From Williamsia sp. 1138 (GTDB lineage: Bacteria > Actinomycetota > Actinomycetes > Mycobacteriales > Mycobacteriaceae), in assembly GCF_002095435.2 (NCBI RefSeq), contig NZ_MJEJ02000038.1, forward strand, positions 62,001 through 126,000: DNA of 64,000 nt, read 5' to 3'. Below, one piece after another: positions 9,150 to 17,847 of this stretch; positions within the stretch are counted from its first letter, which is position 1, and each line of letters starts with the position of its first letter. The notes below the pieces were generated by a model, which ran no database searches, was not told the origin of the DNA, and worked only from the letters and a program-made list of their open reading frames with translations. The translations under genes were made by a program, and so were the position numbers.

Positions 9150-10412
9150 TCAGACGGTGCAGGCGCCGCGGACCGGGATGCCGGCGAGCCGGTCGCGGAT
9201 GAAGCTCAGCCCGACCGGGTAGTCGACCGCGGACGGCGCCAGGTGATTGTTTCCGCTGCCTTGATTGACGGCCGGTAGCTCGTTGGTGTTCAGGACGGCG
9301 GTGCCGCCCTGGGCGCACCAGTCGCGAACCAGTCCGACGGCCTGACCGTAGGGGATGAAGTCGTCGTGTCGGGCTCCGGTCACCATCACCGGTATGGCCG
9401 GGACGCGGCGTCCGATGCGCTGCTCGTCGGCGACTGTGCGCGCCACCGGGACGTCGCGGATGACCTCGTCGAGACGGCGACCGTCGGTGGTCCACTCCGA
9501 GGTCGAATGCCCGCCGTACTTGCCGCGCGAATCGAGCAGGCACTGAGTCGCGACATCGGCCAGCACCGCGTGACCGTGATCGTTCAGTCGGCTGCCGAGC
9601 GGTTCGCGCAATTCGGGATACCGGGCCAGGAAGCCGTTGATCGTATACCCGATTGCGGCAACCAATCCGGTGCCGTCGATGTGCTCCTGCACGGCCAGCA
9701 GATCGGCAGGCGGTGAGCTGGCATACCCGGCAACCAGATTCAGCTCGGGCGCGTATTCCGGTCCGAGCTCTGCAGCCGAGGCAACCGCGGCTCCGCCTTG
9801 CGAATGACCCCACAGCACCACTGGCTGGTCTGGTGTCGCGGCCGCGCGTGCGCCGTCCAAGATGGCGTGACCGGACTCTGCGCGGTTTACGTACGTATGC
9901 GTTCCAGGAGTCCCGAGTCCGACGTAGTCGGTGACGAACACCCGAAAACCTTGCGCCAGGAACGTCGACGCGAAGATCCCCTCGTAGTTGATGGGGGTGC
10001 TGGTCCCGGTGTGCTGGAACCCGGTGTCGAAGATTCGGGACGGTGCACATTGATCGCCTTGTCCCTGGGTTCCGGGGCCGATGACGGCCAGTGGTTGTGG
10101 ACCGGGCCCGCCCCAGCCGACCCGCGGCTCGAGCACTGTGCCGGATACGGGAACCGGTGCGCCGTGAACGTCGGTGGTGGAGTAGATCAGGCGCTGACCC
10201 GCGCCTGCGCCTCCTGCCGCCACCAGCGGTTGGGACCGCAGCACTGCGCCGGGAGGACCTGGTACGAGCGAGCTGGTGTCGTAGAAGTGGTCCAGACTCG
10301 CCCCGTGGTCGTCGGGTGCTGACGTCGCCATGCCCGGGATGCCGAATCCTATTGCCAGTGCGGTCAATACGGAGACGACGACACTCTTCCTGCGTCTGCT
10401 GCTCAGGTGCAC
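9150..10412 (-). CDS. Secreted triacylglycerol lipase/esterase, LIP family
   Basis: This 420-aa alpha/beta hydrolase starts with a signal peptide: basic SSRRRKS, then a hydrophobic stretch ending GMATSA. The nucleophile elbow is GHSQGG. The acid lies in the segment GARHDDFIPYGQ and the histidine in SGNNHL. Overall layout (FYDTSS..., PGAVLRSQPL, YVGLGTPGTHTYV) matches the Candida-lipase-A-like LIP family that is common in Rhodococcus and Mycobacterium. The GTG at 10412 is chosen because it puts the basic signal-peptide residues at the N-terminus; upstream codons in this frame antisense the neighbouring lipoprotein gene. It is expected to act outside the membrane on acylglycerols or other esters. 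Confidence 0.82.
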   Translation of the reverse strand: MHLSSRRRKSVVVSVLTALAIGFGIPGMATSAPDDHGASLDHFYDTSSLVPGPPGAVLRSQPLVAAGGAGAGQRLIYSTTDVHGAPVPVSGTVLEPRVGWGGPGPQPLAVIGPGTQGQGDQCAPSRIFDTGFQHTGTSTPINYEGIFASTFLAQGFRVFVTDYVGLGTPGTHTYVNRAESGHAILDGARAAATPDQPVVLWGHSQGGAAVASAAELGPEYAPELNLVAGYASSPPADLLAVQEHIDGTGLVAAIGYTINGFLARYPELREPLGSRLNDHGHAVLADVATQCLLDSRGKYGGHSTSEWTTDGRRLDEVIRDVPVARTVADEQRIGRRVPAIPVMVTGARHDDFIPYGQAVGLVRDWCAQGGTAVLNTNELPAVNQGSGNNHLAPSAVDYPVGLSFIRDRLAGIPVRGACTV

Positions 10413-10589
10413 GTCAGGGACCCTAACCGCCGTCCGGGTCGTGCTCAAGGGTTCGAATCGGCGGGGTCCTGATAGTGACTGCAGGCTTGCTAGTGGTAAC
10501 AGGAAGTGAATTCGAGATCGGTGCGGTAGCCCCGTCGGACCGGCCGGGATAGGTTCGCGGTGTCGGGACAACTGCGTGTGGGGAGATGT

Positions 10590-11660
10590 GTGAGCAAGCG
10601 ATCTGCGTTGACGATGGTGGCGACGGCGGCTGTGGTGGCCGCGCTCGTGTCGTGCTCGGACGACTCCGGTGACAGTGGCACGGCCGGTTCTTCGGCGTCT
10701 GTGGCGCCGGCGTCGGGCGAATCGTTCGATCTCCAGGCTCACCGGGGTGGCCGAGGTGAGTACACCGAAGAATCCCTGGAAGCATTCGACAAGGCGCTGT
10801 CGCTCGGTGTCAGCACCCTGGAATTGGACATCGTGCTGACCAAGGACAAACAACCGCTGATCTGGCACGATCCGAAGATCGACGCGACCAAGTGCAGCGA
10901 CACCGCACCGGCCGAACCCGGCGACCCGCAGTTCCCGTACGTCGGAAAGCTTGTTCATGAGCTGACGCTGGCCCAGGTACGAACTCTCGACTGCGGCAAG
11001 GTGCTCGAGGGCTATCCCGATGCACAACCTGTGGCGGGCAACAAGATTGCGGTACTCCCCGAATTGTTCGAGCTGGTCGACCAGCGTGGCGCCGACGCCG
11101 TGCGGTTCAACATCGAGACGAAGGTCGAGGGGGAGAACCGCACCGAGTCCGCGACGCCCGAGGAGTTCGTCGACGTGATCCTGTCTGCGGTCACCGCCGC
11201 GGACAAGGTCGACCGGGTGAGCATTCAGAGTTTCGACTGGCGCACCCTGCCGCTCGTGCACCAGGCTCAGCCTTCGATTCCGCTGGTGCCGCTCTGGGAC
11301 GAGACCACCTGGAAGCAGGACTCGCCCTGGCTCGGGCCGGTGGACTACGACGCTGCCGGAGGCGATGTGATCGCAGGTGTGCAGACGATCGACGGTGTGT
11401 CGGTGCTCTCGCCCGGTTACGTCGATCCCTACCCGGATGGTCAGGTGCCGCCCGCCGGCTACACCTTGGTTGCGAACCAGGATTTCGTGACCCGCGCACA
11501 CGACGCCGGATTCACCGTGATTCCGTGGACCGTCAACGACGCCGCGGTGATGAACGCCCAGATCGAGGCCGGCGCCGACGGGATCATCACGGACTACCCG
11601 ACGAGGCTGCGTGAGGTCATGTCCGAGCGGGGTATGGCTGTGCCACCACCTGTTCGGTAG
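10590..11660 (+). CDS. Glycerophosphodiester phosphodiesterase, predicted lipoprotein (GlpQ-like)
   Basis: This 356-aa protein begins with a lipoprotein signal whose lipobox is ALVSC (Cys22), so it should be anchored on the outer face of the membrane. The GDPD signature is present: the N-terminal QAHRGG with the His-Arg pair, the acidic pair in ELDIV, HDPKID, and IETKVE later. It should hydrolyse glycerophosphodiesters to glycerol 3-phosphate plus an alcohol. The GTG at 10590 is preferred over an in-frame start at 10560 because GGGGAG lies just upstream and the signal peptide starts there. The gene ends directly in a CT microsatellite. It is divergent from the lipase at 9150-10412. Confidence 0.82.
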   Translation: MSKRSALTMVATAAVVAALVSCSDDSGDSGTAGSSASVAPASGESFDLQAHRGGRGEYTEESLEAFDKALSLGVSTLELDIVLTKDKQPLIWHDPKIDATKCSDTAPAEPGDPQFPYVGKLVHELTLAQVRTLDCGKVLEGYPDAQPVAGNKIAVLPELFELVDQRGADAVRFNIETKVEGENRTESATPEEFVDVILSAVTAADKVDRVSIQSFDWRTLPLVHQAQPSIPLVPLWDETTWKQDSPWLGPVDYDAAGGDVIAGVQTIDGVSVLSPGYVDPYPDGQVPPAGYTLVANQDFVTRAHDAGFTVIPWTVNDAAVMNAQIEAGADGIITDYPTRLREVMSERGMAVPPPVR

Positions 11661-11690
11661 CTCTCTCCCTCTCTCTCTCTCTCTCTCTCC
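11661..11690. repeat. CT dinucleotide microsatellite just after the lipoprotein stop codon
   Basis: Directly after the TAG at 11658-11660 comes a pure pyrimidine run; 11669-11688 is ten uninterrupted CT units, preceded by an imperfect CTCTCTCC block. Simple dinucleotide tracts of this length are uncommon in GC-rich actinobacterial DNA. Being outside the coding frame it cannot shift the upstream protein. Confidence 0.85.
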
Positions 11691-12088
11691 GAGAAGTCGT
11701 GTTACACAGGCGCACTACAGTGCGTCGATGGCCGATGTGGGCTTATGTTCAATGATGAAGCTGAAGCCGGCGTTCCGGTCGCTGAATCCATGTGCATGCC
11801 AGGGCTAAGGGGTCGGCGGTGCTCGGTGAACCCGCCGCCACGCAGACGGATGGTCTTGAGTGGTTAGGAGTCGGCGTGCCAGTGCATGGTGATGGTGGCT
11901 GCTGACCGCTCGGGTGAAGGCGTGTCGGTGGTCCCGCCGACCTGACGCCAGCCCGCCCACACCACAGGAAATCGTTCCCGGATCGATGGCGCCCTGTGCA
12001 TCCCCCGAGTCAGCTGATCGGGTGTGGCTTCGCGATGGCACCGCCGAACGACGAGGCAGACCGCACCCCGCGATCGCTGCCTAGAGCG
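11691..12088. other. Intergenic stretch without a recognisable gene
   Basis: About 400 bases lie between the lipoprotein gene with its CT tract and the stop of the next lipase. Short frames on both strands show no ribosome site, no family motif and arginine/proline-rich composition typical of antisense frames. No RNA gene or clear hairpin was recognised. Confidence 0.5.
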
Positions 12089-13372
12089 TCACTGCACAGT
12101 GGCCGGTGCGAGGCTGTTGCCGACGGGGATGGTGGCGCAGTTGCTGTGGGTGGGCAGCCCAGCGAACCGTGCGGCGAAGAAGGGAAATGCCTGAGCTTCG
12201 AACGGCGGGAACGCTTCTTGGTGGGTGAGCCCGTTGTACTGGGCGTAGGTGACGTCGACACCGCGGCGGCAGTATTCGTGGGCCAGGGCTTGTACGTCGC
12301 CGGTGATCATGACGGTGTCGCCAATGGCATTGGCGTGCCCGACCGCGAGCAACATCGGAACGTCCGGGGTGCCTTGGCTGCCCATGATGTTGTCATTGAT
12401 CGCCTCGACCACCTGCGGCACGTCCAGGAGCGAGGTGTAGGGCGCTTTGACCATGTCTGCGTCTGTGAGACCGGGGTAGTCCGAGGCGAATTCGGCGATG
12501 CACAGTGAGCTGACTGCGTCGGTGACCTGCTGACCCTGCGCGGAGAGGAAGGTGCTTGTGTCGATGTCGTAGGTGCGTTGGTAGGCGACGACGAGTGCCG
12601 GGATGACCCCGGCCCATTGCTTGCTGCCGCTGACGTAGGGAAGGTTGTGGGCCAGATCGACCGGCAACCCTCCGGCGGCCACTCCGACGATGTTGAGTTC
12701 CGGCGCGTACGCCGGTGCGATCTCGGCTCCCCACTGCGTCGGTACCGAGCCGCCGGAGTATCCGAGCAACCCGACCGGCGTCGAGGCGGGCACACCCAGG
12801 AGAGCTTCGGCGGCGCGAATCCCGTCGAGCGCTGCGTACCCGGATTGGCGGCCGATGGTCCATTCGAGGTTTTCGCCCTCGTAGTCGGGTGCGACGACGG
12901 TGTACCCGGCGGCGAGGTACCCGGCGATCACTGCTTGTTCGGCCTCGGCGATGGTGCTGGTCGAGCCACCGCTGAGGACGTACGACGGGTCGCATTGGGA
13001 CCCCAGCGCGTCGTAGGCCATGTGGTAGGAGATGAGCTTGGTGGGGCCCGGGACCAGCGGTCGCAGCACCGTTGCGACGGTGACCGCGCCGGCGCCGAAT
13101 TGATCGGTCGTGCGGTAGAGAACCTGGGTGCCGGTGATGGGCGTCGTGATGGTCGGGGTCTGGAACGTCATGGGCCGAGTCCGCAGCACCGCCCCACGGT
13201 CGATGTTCGTCAGCGACCCGTCGTAGGTGTAGAAGGGATCTGCCGAAGGTATGGGCGAGCCGGGTCCGGGGTCAGCGTGTGCGGCAGGCACCGACACTGC
13301 CGTGACGGACAGGAGAAGAAGGAGCGATACGGCGGCAGCACGAAGGCCTTTGGTCCGACCACGAGTTGGCAT
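12089..13372 (-). CDS. Secreted lipase/esterase, LIP family (second copy type)
   Basis: This 427-aa protein has an N-terminal signal peptide (MPTRGRTKGLRAAAVSLLLL, cleavage likely after AHA). The alpha/beta-hydrolase nucleophile is GYSGG, the region HMAYDALGSQCDPSY is typical of LIP-type lipases, and the late TH in NGLTHQE is the probable catalytic histidine. It is related in layout to the lipase at 9150-10412 but clearly diverged, so not a recent duplicate. The ATG at 13372 is chosen because it places the basic residues and hydrophobic core correctly. It should be exported and act on acylglycerols, polyesters or similar esters. The gene stands alone. Confidence 0.82.
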   Translation of the reverse strand: MPTRGRTKGLRAAAVSLLLLLSVTAVSVPAAHADPGPGSPIPSADPFYTYDGSLTNIDRGAVLRTRPMTFQTPTITTPITGTQVLYRTTDQFGAGAVTVATVLRPLVPGPTKLISYHMAYDALGSQCDPSYVLSGGSTSTIAEAEQAVIAGYLAAGYTVVAPDYEGENLEWTIGRQSGYAALDGIRAAEALLGVPASTPVGLLGYSGGSVPTQWGAEIAPAYAPELNIVGVAAGGLPVDLAHNLPYVSGSKQWAGVIPALVVAYQRTYDIDTSTFLSAQGQQVTDAVSSLCIAEFASDYPGLTDADMVKAPYTSLLDVPQVVEAINDNIMGSQGTPDVPMLLAVGHANAIGDTVMITGDVQALAHEYCRRGVDVTYAQYNGLTHQEAFPPFEAQAFPFFAARFAGLPTHSNCATIPVGNSLAPATVQ

Positions 13373-13557
13373 AGGAGTATTAGAACACTGACTCCGCAGA
13401 TAGCCCTGACGTACATGCATACCCATCGAATGGGTGTGTGGCCTCCCTGCGCAGTATTGGCGGCCTCGGCATCGACTGTGGGGCAGCGTGGCGCCCGTCA
13501 AGCCGGGGACGTATGTACCGTTGTGCGGCAACGTAACTCGAATTATGGGTGAACGGA

Positions 13558-13890
13558 TCAGATGTGGCGCGTCGCGCGGTCGGGCTTATCCGGGACGACG
13601 AACAGGTCGCCGGTGACCAAGGAATGGCGCTGTGTACCGAGCGTCACTTCGCCGGAACCCTCGAACACCTGGAAGATCGAGGATCCGACGTCGCGACGGG
13701 TCGCTGTGGTTGTTTCTGGACGCGGGCGGTGGAACTCGCACCGTATCGTCAGGAGTACGTCGCCACCGTCTGCCGGATTCGTGTATTTGATGGCAGCGTG
13801 TCCCGGTTCGCGTTGGCGGAACCGCGGCGTCGGATGATCGCTGTGCAGGCTGCGTGAGCCTGTGGCAAGGGCCCTGGACCAGGTGATTGC
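13558..13890 (-). pseudogene. Remnant of gentisate 1,2-dioxygenase (C-terminal cupin only)
   Basis: A minus-strand frame carries KYTNPADGGDVLLTIRCEFH followed by GSSIFQVFEGSGEV and HSLVTGDLFVVP. This is the C-terminal cupin of gentisate 1,2-dioxygenase (family pattern: YvNP..GGdv..TiraE.HrL, then GSSvwqVfEGsG, then GDlFvVPsW). The family is about 350-380 aa; only about 90 residues can be matched. The sequence diverges right after FVVP and stops, and no N-terminal cupin is found upstream before the amidohydrolase. I read it as a decayed or truncated gene. The frame is open from 13938, but the first 45 codons do not look like this family. Confidence 0.6.
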
Positions 13891-13971
13891 CTCAGGTCCA
13901 CGCGGGCGCCCTGATGTCATCGGTCGGACTGAACCCACGCGTCATAGCCGACCTCTTTGACAACTGGCGCT

Positions 13972-15264
13972 TCAGGCGGGCACCGGCGTTCCGCTGTGGG
14001 TTTCTTTGAGTTCGCTGGGTCGGGCTTCGGTGCCGTCGCCCGGATCTTTGTGGAAGTTACCGTCTTTCATGATCCCGACGATGCGGGAGCGGTCTTGCAG
14101 GATGGTGATGTCTTGCAGGGGATCGCCGTCGATGAGGATGAGGTCGGCGAGGAATCCGGCTTTGACCTGACCGAGCTGGTCTGGCATCCGCATGATCTCG
14201 CCGCCCAGCGCGGTTGCTGCGAGCAGGGCTTCCTTGGGCGTGTAGCCGAGGAGCTCGACGAAGTGCTGTAGGTCGCGAGCGTAGGTGCCGTGTGGGGTCC
14301 ACGCGAAGCCGTAGTCGCCGCCGGGCAGGACTCGGATGCCGCGCTCCTTCATCTTCTTCAAACCTGCGATGGCGCATTCGAGTTCGTGTTTGTAGCCGGC
14401 GGCTTCGGCGGCTTCGGGTGGGTATCCGAAGGCTGCCGCGTCGTTCAAGGTGGCGACGAGCCAGTTCAGGCCGGGCGCGACGAAGACCTCGTCCTTCTTG
14501 GCTTCGAGCATGTCGAGGCCTTCGTCGTCGATGAAGGAGGCGTGGTAGATGATGTCGACGCCGTTGCGCAGGGACATCTTCACCGATTCGCCGGAGCGGG
14601 CGTGCGAGCAGACCCGCAGACCTCGCCGGCGGGCTTCGGTGGTGGCAGCGAGTGTTTCTTCGTCGGAGAAGTAGTTGTCCTCGGCGTGTTGGTTGCCGGT
14701 GATCTCTTCGCCGGACATGCTCAGCTTGACCAGATCGGCACCCATTTCGACGTTGCGGCGCACCTGTTTACGCATTTCTTCAGGTCCATCGGCGAACGCG
14801 GTGATCCCGTCGACGAGGGCGCCGCCGGTGACCGCGATCTCCTGGCAGTTGGCCAGGTAACGCGGGCCGGGGATCTGCCCGTCGTTGATGGCGTTGCGGA
14901 TCACGACGTCCAGGCGTGGCTTGGCCGCAGCTGCGCCGACGCACATGGTGTAGCCGTAGTCGATGTACGTCTGCGCCGACCGCGCACACAGCAGTGTGTG
15001 TTCCTCGACGCCCATCGTTCCGAGACCGGGAAGGTCGGCGGAGTTGACCCACGAGAAATGGGTGTGGGCGTCGCACAGACCCGACATGAGGAACTTGCCC
15101 TGGCCGTCGATGACCCGGACGCCGTCCCGGGGGAGGTCCCCGGACTTGGGGCGGACATCGGCAATGGTGTTGCCGGTGACCAGAACTTCACCTTCGAAAG
15201 GGTCAGAACCAGAGGAGTCGAAGATGCGGACATTGGTGAAGAGGATGGACTGTTCAGACGACAT
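13972..15264 (-). CDS. Amidohydrolase-superfamily metal-dependent hydrolase
   Basis: This 430-aa protein has the amidohydrolase layout: a beta-sandwich start with MSGLCDAHTHF (the HxH metal pair), a central lysine in ADLVKLSMSGEE, histidines in VCSHAR and IIYHAS, the late Asp in LPGGDYGF, and a C-terminal strand segment with KAGFLADLILIDGDPL. It belongs to the imidazolonepropionase / prolidase-like branch, cytoplasmic, hydrolysing an amide, lactam or related bond. The ATG at 15264 is followed on the same strand by nothing but the gentisate dioxygenase remnant. Upstream, 25 bases away, is the FAH-hydrolase fusion, so the two probably form one operon. Substrate unknown. Confidence 0.78.
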   Translation of the reverse strand: MSSEQSILFTNVRIFDSSGSDPFEGEVLVTGNTIADVRPKSGDLPRDGVRVIDGQGKFLMSGLCDAHTHFSWVNSADLPGLGTMGVEEHTLLCARSAQTYIDYGYTMCVGAAAAKPRLDVVIRNAINDGQIPGPRYLANCQEIAVTGGALVDGITAFADGPEEMRKQVRRNVEMGADLVKLSMSGEEITGNQHAEDNYFSDEETLAATTEARRRGLRVCSHARSGESVKMSLRNGVDIIYHASFIDDEGLDMLEAKKDEVFVAPGLNWLVATLNDAAAFGYPPEAAEAAGYKHELECAIAGLKKMKERGIRVLPGGDYGFAWTPHGTYARDLQHFVELLGYTPKEALLAATALGGEIMRMPDQLGQVKAGFLADLILIDGDPLQDITILQDRSRIVGIMKDGNFHKDPGDGTEARPSELKETHSGTPVPA

Positions 15265-15288
15265 CTGTCGTCTCCTTTCGAGAAGCGA

Positions 15289-16950
15289 TCAGGGCTTGGT
15301 GAGGAACTCGGTCAGAAGGCTGGTGACGGTGTCGGGGTCTTCGAGGCTGTGCCAATGTCCGACGCCCTCGAGGACTTGGAGCTGGGCGTGGGGGTAGATC
15401 GAGAGGAGGTCGTCGTTGGTGGCGATGGGGCTGACCTTGTCCTCGTCGCCCGTGATCAGCAGGACCGGAGCGTTGATCGATGAGAAGTCGGGTTCGACGG
15501 CGGCTGCCAGTGCTTCGCAGGCGTTGGCGTATCCATCGGGACTCTGACCGAGCAGTAGTTCGCGCACTGCTGCCACGCTGAGCGGCCGATCGCTCTTGGT
15601 CCTCTCCGACAGTGCGGCGGCGACGATGGTGTCGGCGACTGCGGACATCCCGCCTTCCCGGACCGCACGGGCCCGAGCCCGGGTCGCGGTCTTCGCTTTA
15701 TCAGGCTGCTGGCGAACTGCTCCGAGCAGTACGATCTTGCTGACCCGGTCGGGATGACTCGCCGCGAACGTCGTCGCCACCAGTGTGCCCATCGAGTGCG
15801 CCACCAGGGCGGCCTGGTCGATGCCTTCGCCATCGAGTAACGCCAGCAGTTCGCTGACCCAGCCGTCGATGCTGTTCGGGCCGGCTGCGGGGGAGCGCCC
15901 GTGACCCGACAAGTCGTAGCGCAGCACCCGATGTGTTTCCGCGAGTGCTTTGACCTGCGGCTCGTAAATAGTGGTCGCGCCGCCGAGTCCGTGAATCAGG
16001 ACCGCGACCGGGCCGTCGCCGGATTGCTCGGTGAACAGTCGGTGAGCGCCGGCGCGGGTGAGGTGATCGCGGTCAGCGGGCTCGCCGACGACGTTGCGCA
16101 GTACGCCGAGTCCGGTGGCCGAGACGGTGACCTCGTCGCCGATCTGTAAGTACTTGGGTGGGTCGAATCCGATGCCGACACCGACGGGGGTTCCGGTCGC
16201 GATCACGTCACCGGGTTCGAGTGTGATTCCGGCCGAGAGGGTTTCGATGATGGTGGGTACGTCGAAGATGAGCTGTGCGGTGCTGGCGTTCTGGCGCTGC
16301 TCACCGTTGACATGGGTCTGTAATTGCAGGTCGGTGATGTCGACCTCGTCGGCGCTGACCGCCCACGGTCCCAGCGGGCAGAACGTGTCGAGGGATTTTC
16401 CGATGAACCACTGTTTGTGGTCGCGCTGCAGATCGCGGGCGGTCATGTCATTGACCAGGGTGTAGCCCCACACATAGTCGAGGGCGTCGGCCTTGCTGAC
16501 CTTCGAGGCGCGTTTGCCGATGATGACGCCGATCTCGCCCTCGTAGTCCAGGGCCGAGGTGATGTCAGCATGCGGATCGATGGCGTCGCCGGAGGCGATG
16601 ATCGAGGCAGCCGGTTTGGTGAAGACCACCGGATGCTCCGGTACATGTTGGCCGTCGGCCGACCCGGTGGCGTCAAAACCGCTTTTGGCGAACTCGGCGG
16701 CATGTTCGGAGTAATTGCGACCCACGCAGAACACATTGCGGTGCGGAACGATCGGGGCGAGGAGTTTGCCGGGTTCGGCGGTATCGGCGACGGTGAGTCG
16801 CTCAAAGGCAGTCGGACCGCCGGAAATCACCGACTGCAGGTCCCGGACCTGTTCGCCGGTGTCGGCGAAACTGATGGCGCGAGCTGCACCTTCCTCGTCG
16901 ACGGCACACAGACGTGCTCCGTCCGGGCTTTGAATTCGTGCAAACCGCAC
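15289..16950 (-). CDS. Fumarylacetoacetate-hydrolase-family domain fused to an alpha/beta hydrolase
   Basis: The 553-aa protein has two catalytic domains. Residues about 1-280 are an FAH-family domain with FCVGRNYSEHA, the acidic metal-binding DYEGEIGVIIG, VNDMTARDLQ and IATGTPVGVG; such enzymes hydrolyse acylpyruvates or decarboxylate/isomerise ring-cleavage products. Residues about 290-553 are an alpha/beta hydrolase with LIHGLGG, nucleophile AHSMG, acid in TGDEDKVSP and histidine in GVGHWHS, like 3-oxoadipate enol-lactonase or C-C hydrolases. Both sets of catalytic residues look intact. It starts with GTG at 16950, divergent from a GntR regulator across an operator-rich gap. A two-step ring-fission product pathway in one polypeptide is likely. 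Confidence 0.85.
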   Translation of the reverse strand: MRFARIQSPDGARLCAVDEEGAARAISFADTGEQVRDLQSVISGGPTAFERLTVADTAEPGKLLAPIVPHRNVFCVGRNYSEHAAEFAKSGFDATGSADGQHVPEHPVVFTKPAASIIASGDAIDPHADITSALDYEGEIGVIIGKRASKVSKADALDYVWGYTLVNDMTARDLQRDHKQWFIGKSLDTFCPLGPWAVSADEVDITDLQLQTHVNGEQRQNASTAQLIFDVPTIIETLSAGITLEPGDVIATGTPVGVGIGFDPPKYLQIGDEVTVSATGLGVLRNVVGEPADRDHLTRAGAHRLFTEQSGDGPVAVLIHGLGGATTIYEPQVKALAETHRVLRYDLSGHGRSPAAGPNSIDGWVSELLALLDGEGIDQAALVAHSMGTLVATTFAASHPDRVSKIVLLGAVRQQPDKAKTATRARARAVREGGMSAVADTIVAAALSERTKSDRPLSVAAVRELLLGQSPDGYANACEALAAAVEPDFSSINAPVLLITGDEDKVSPIATNDDLLSIYPHAQLQVLEGVGHWHSLEDPDTVTSLLTEFLTKP

Positions 16951-16968
16951 TACTACCTCCCATGTCTA

Positions 16969-17007
16969 ACCAATGTGAACCAAATTAGGTGTTTGGTATG
17001 TATTGGT
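16969..17007. promoter_or_regulatory. Probable GntR operator: nested inverted repeats of ACCAAT/ATTGGT and ACCAAA/TTTGGT
   Basis: ACCAAT at 16969-16974 mirrors ATTGGT at 17002-17007, and ACCAAA at 16979-16984 mirrors TTTGGT at 16992-16997. Both pairs share one centre near 16988, and half-sites on each side are ten bases apart, one helical turn. A further TAGGT at 17013 keeps the ten-base phase. The site lies 19 bases upstream of the FAH-fusion start and faces the divergent GntR gene. Confidence 0.7.
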
Positions 17008-17088
17008 CAGAATAGGTCGAGACGGTGTGATCGTCAACACTCATCAGTCGGTGCTGCAATCGCAACTTCTGGGCCGTAGCGCGCTATA

Positions 17089-17103
17089 TTGGTTCGAATT
17101 GGT
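17089..17103. promoter_or_regulatory. Second GntR half-site pair (TTGGT repeated at ten bases)
   Basis: TTGGT at 17089-17093 and again at 17099-17103 repeats the ten-base phasing of the site at 16969-17007. It lies 23 bases before the GntR start codon, where binding would give autoregulation. Confidence 0.5.
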
Positions 17104-17126
17104 CCTGAGGAAGGGGGCTGGTAGTC

Positions 17127-17801
17127 GTGACGCTTGCAGTAGGTCCGGTGGCAACAGCGCGGCGCCACCTCGAATCGGTGATCAGCGACGGCGGCTTCGC
17201 GCCCGGCGACAAGCTGCCCACGGAGCGGGAGCTCGCTGCCAGTGCCGGGGTCAGCCGTGCGGTCATTCGTACTGCGCTGGACGAACTTGCCGATTCCGGC
17301 GTCGTGGTCCGCTACGTCGGCCGCGGAACGTTCTTGGCCCCCCAGACGATTCCCGAATCTTCAACCAATGCTGGATTTCCCAGCCCAGCGGAGATCATGA
17401 CCTCCCGGCTGGTTCTCGAGCCCGAGATATTGCCGGTGACCGTGTCGGCCGCGACGCAGCAGGACATCGACGAGATGCACCGCTGCCTGCGTGGCGGCGA
17501 CGCAGCTCGCGCGTCGGAAGACTTCGAACGCTGGGACACGCTGCTACATCACAGTTTTGCTCTCGCTACCCACAATGCTGTGCTGATCAATCTCAGCCAG
17601 TTGCTGATCGACAGTCGTAATCAACCTGTCTGGGGCGGACTCAAGCGCCGCACCTTCAGCGCCGAACGGCGCCAATGCTATTGCGATGAACACAAAGCTA
17701 TCGTCAGTGCGATCGAAGATCGAGACCCGGACGCCGCGCGTGAAGCCATGCGGGTACACCTACGGCACGTGCGCACAACGCTTCTCGGCGACCACGCCTG
17801 A
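17127..17801 (+). CDS. GntR-family regulator, FadR/FCD subfamily
   Basis: This 224-aa protein has an N-terminal winged helix (GDKLPTERELAASAGVSRAV, then VGRGTFL) and a C-terminal helical FCD ligand domain (about residues 90-220) with a histidine in LHHSFALATHN and the late HLRHV. FCD regulators bind small carboxylates, often through a metal. It is divergent from the FAH-hydrolase fusion and amidohydrolase, with repeated TTGGT half-sites between. It is therefore the likely repressor of that operon and of itself. The start is GTG at 17127, with a GGAAGGGGG purine run upstream. Its FCD domain is separate from the FCD-like domain inside the BenC/BenD fusion. Confidence 0.85.
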   Translation: MTLAVGPVATARRHLESVISDGGFAPGDKLPTERELAASAGVSRAVIRTALDELADSGVVVRYVGRGTFLAPQTIPESSTNAGFPSPAEIMTSRLVLEPEILPVTVSAATQQDIDEMHRCLRGGDAARASEDFERWDTLLHHSFALATHNAVLINLSQLLIDSRNQPVWGGLKRRTFSAERRQCYCDEHKAIVSAIEDRDPDAAREAMRVHLRHVRTTLLGDHA

Positions 17802-17847
17802 CGTGCGGGTGACGCCCGGTCCACGTGGTGGACGTCGCACCGGGACA

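Noticed and set aside
10413-11501. A long open frame continuing the 9150-10412 lipase upstream on the minus strand
   Set aside because: It lies antisense to the glycerophosphodiesterase gene and is Arg/His-rich with no domain; the signal peptide begins at the GTG at 10412.
13549-13857. Plus-strand frame opposite the gentisate dioxygenase remnant
   Set aside because: No ribosome site or family resemblance; the minus strand carries recognisable cupin motifs.
12249-15483. Long plus-strand frames opposite the second lipase and the amidohydrolase
   Set aside because: They are Gly/Val/Asp-rich antisense frames typical of high-GC DNA, lacking starts with ribosome sites.
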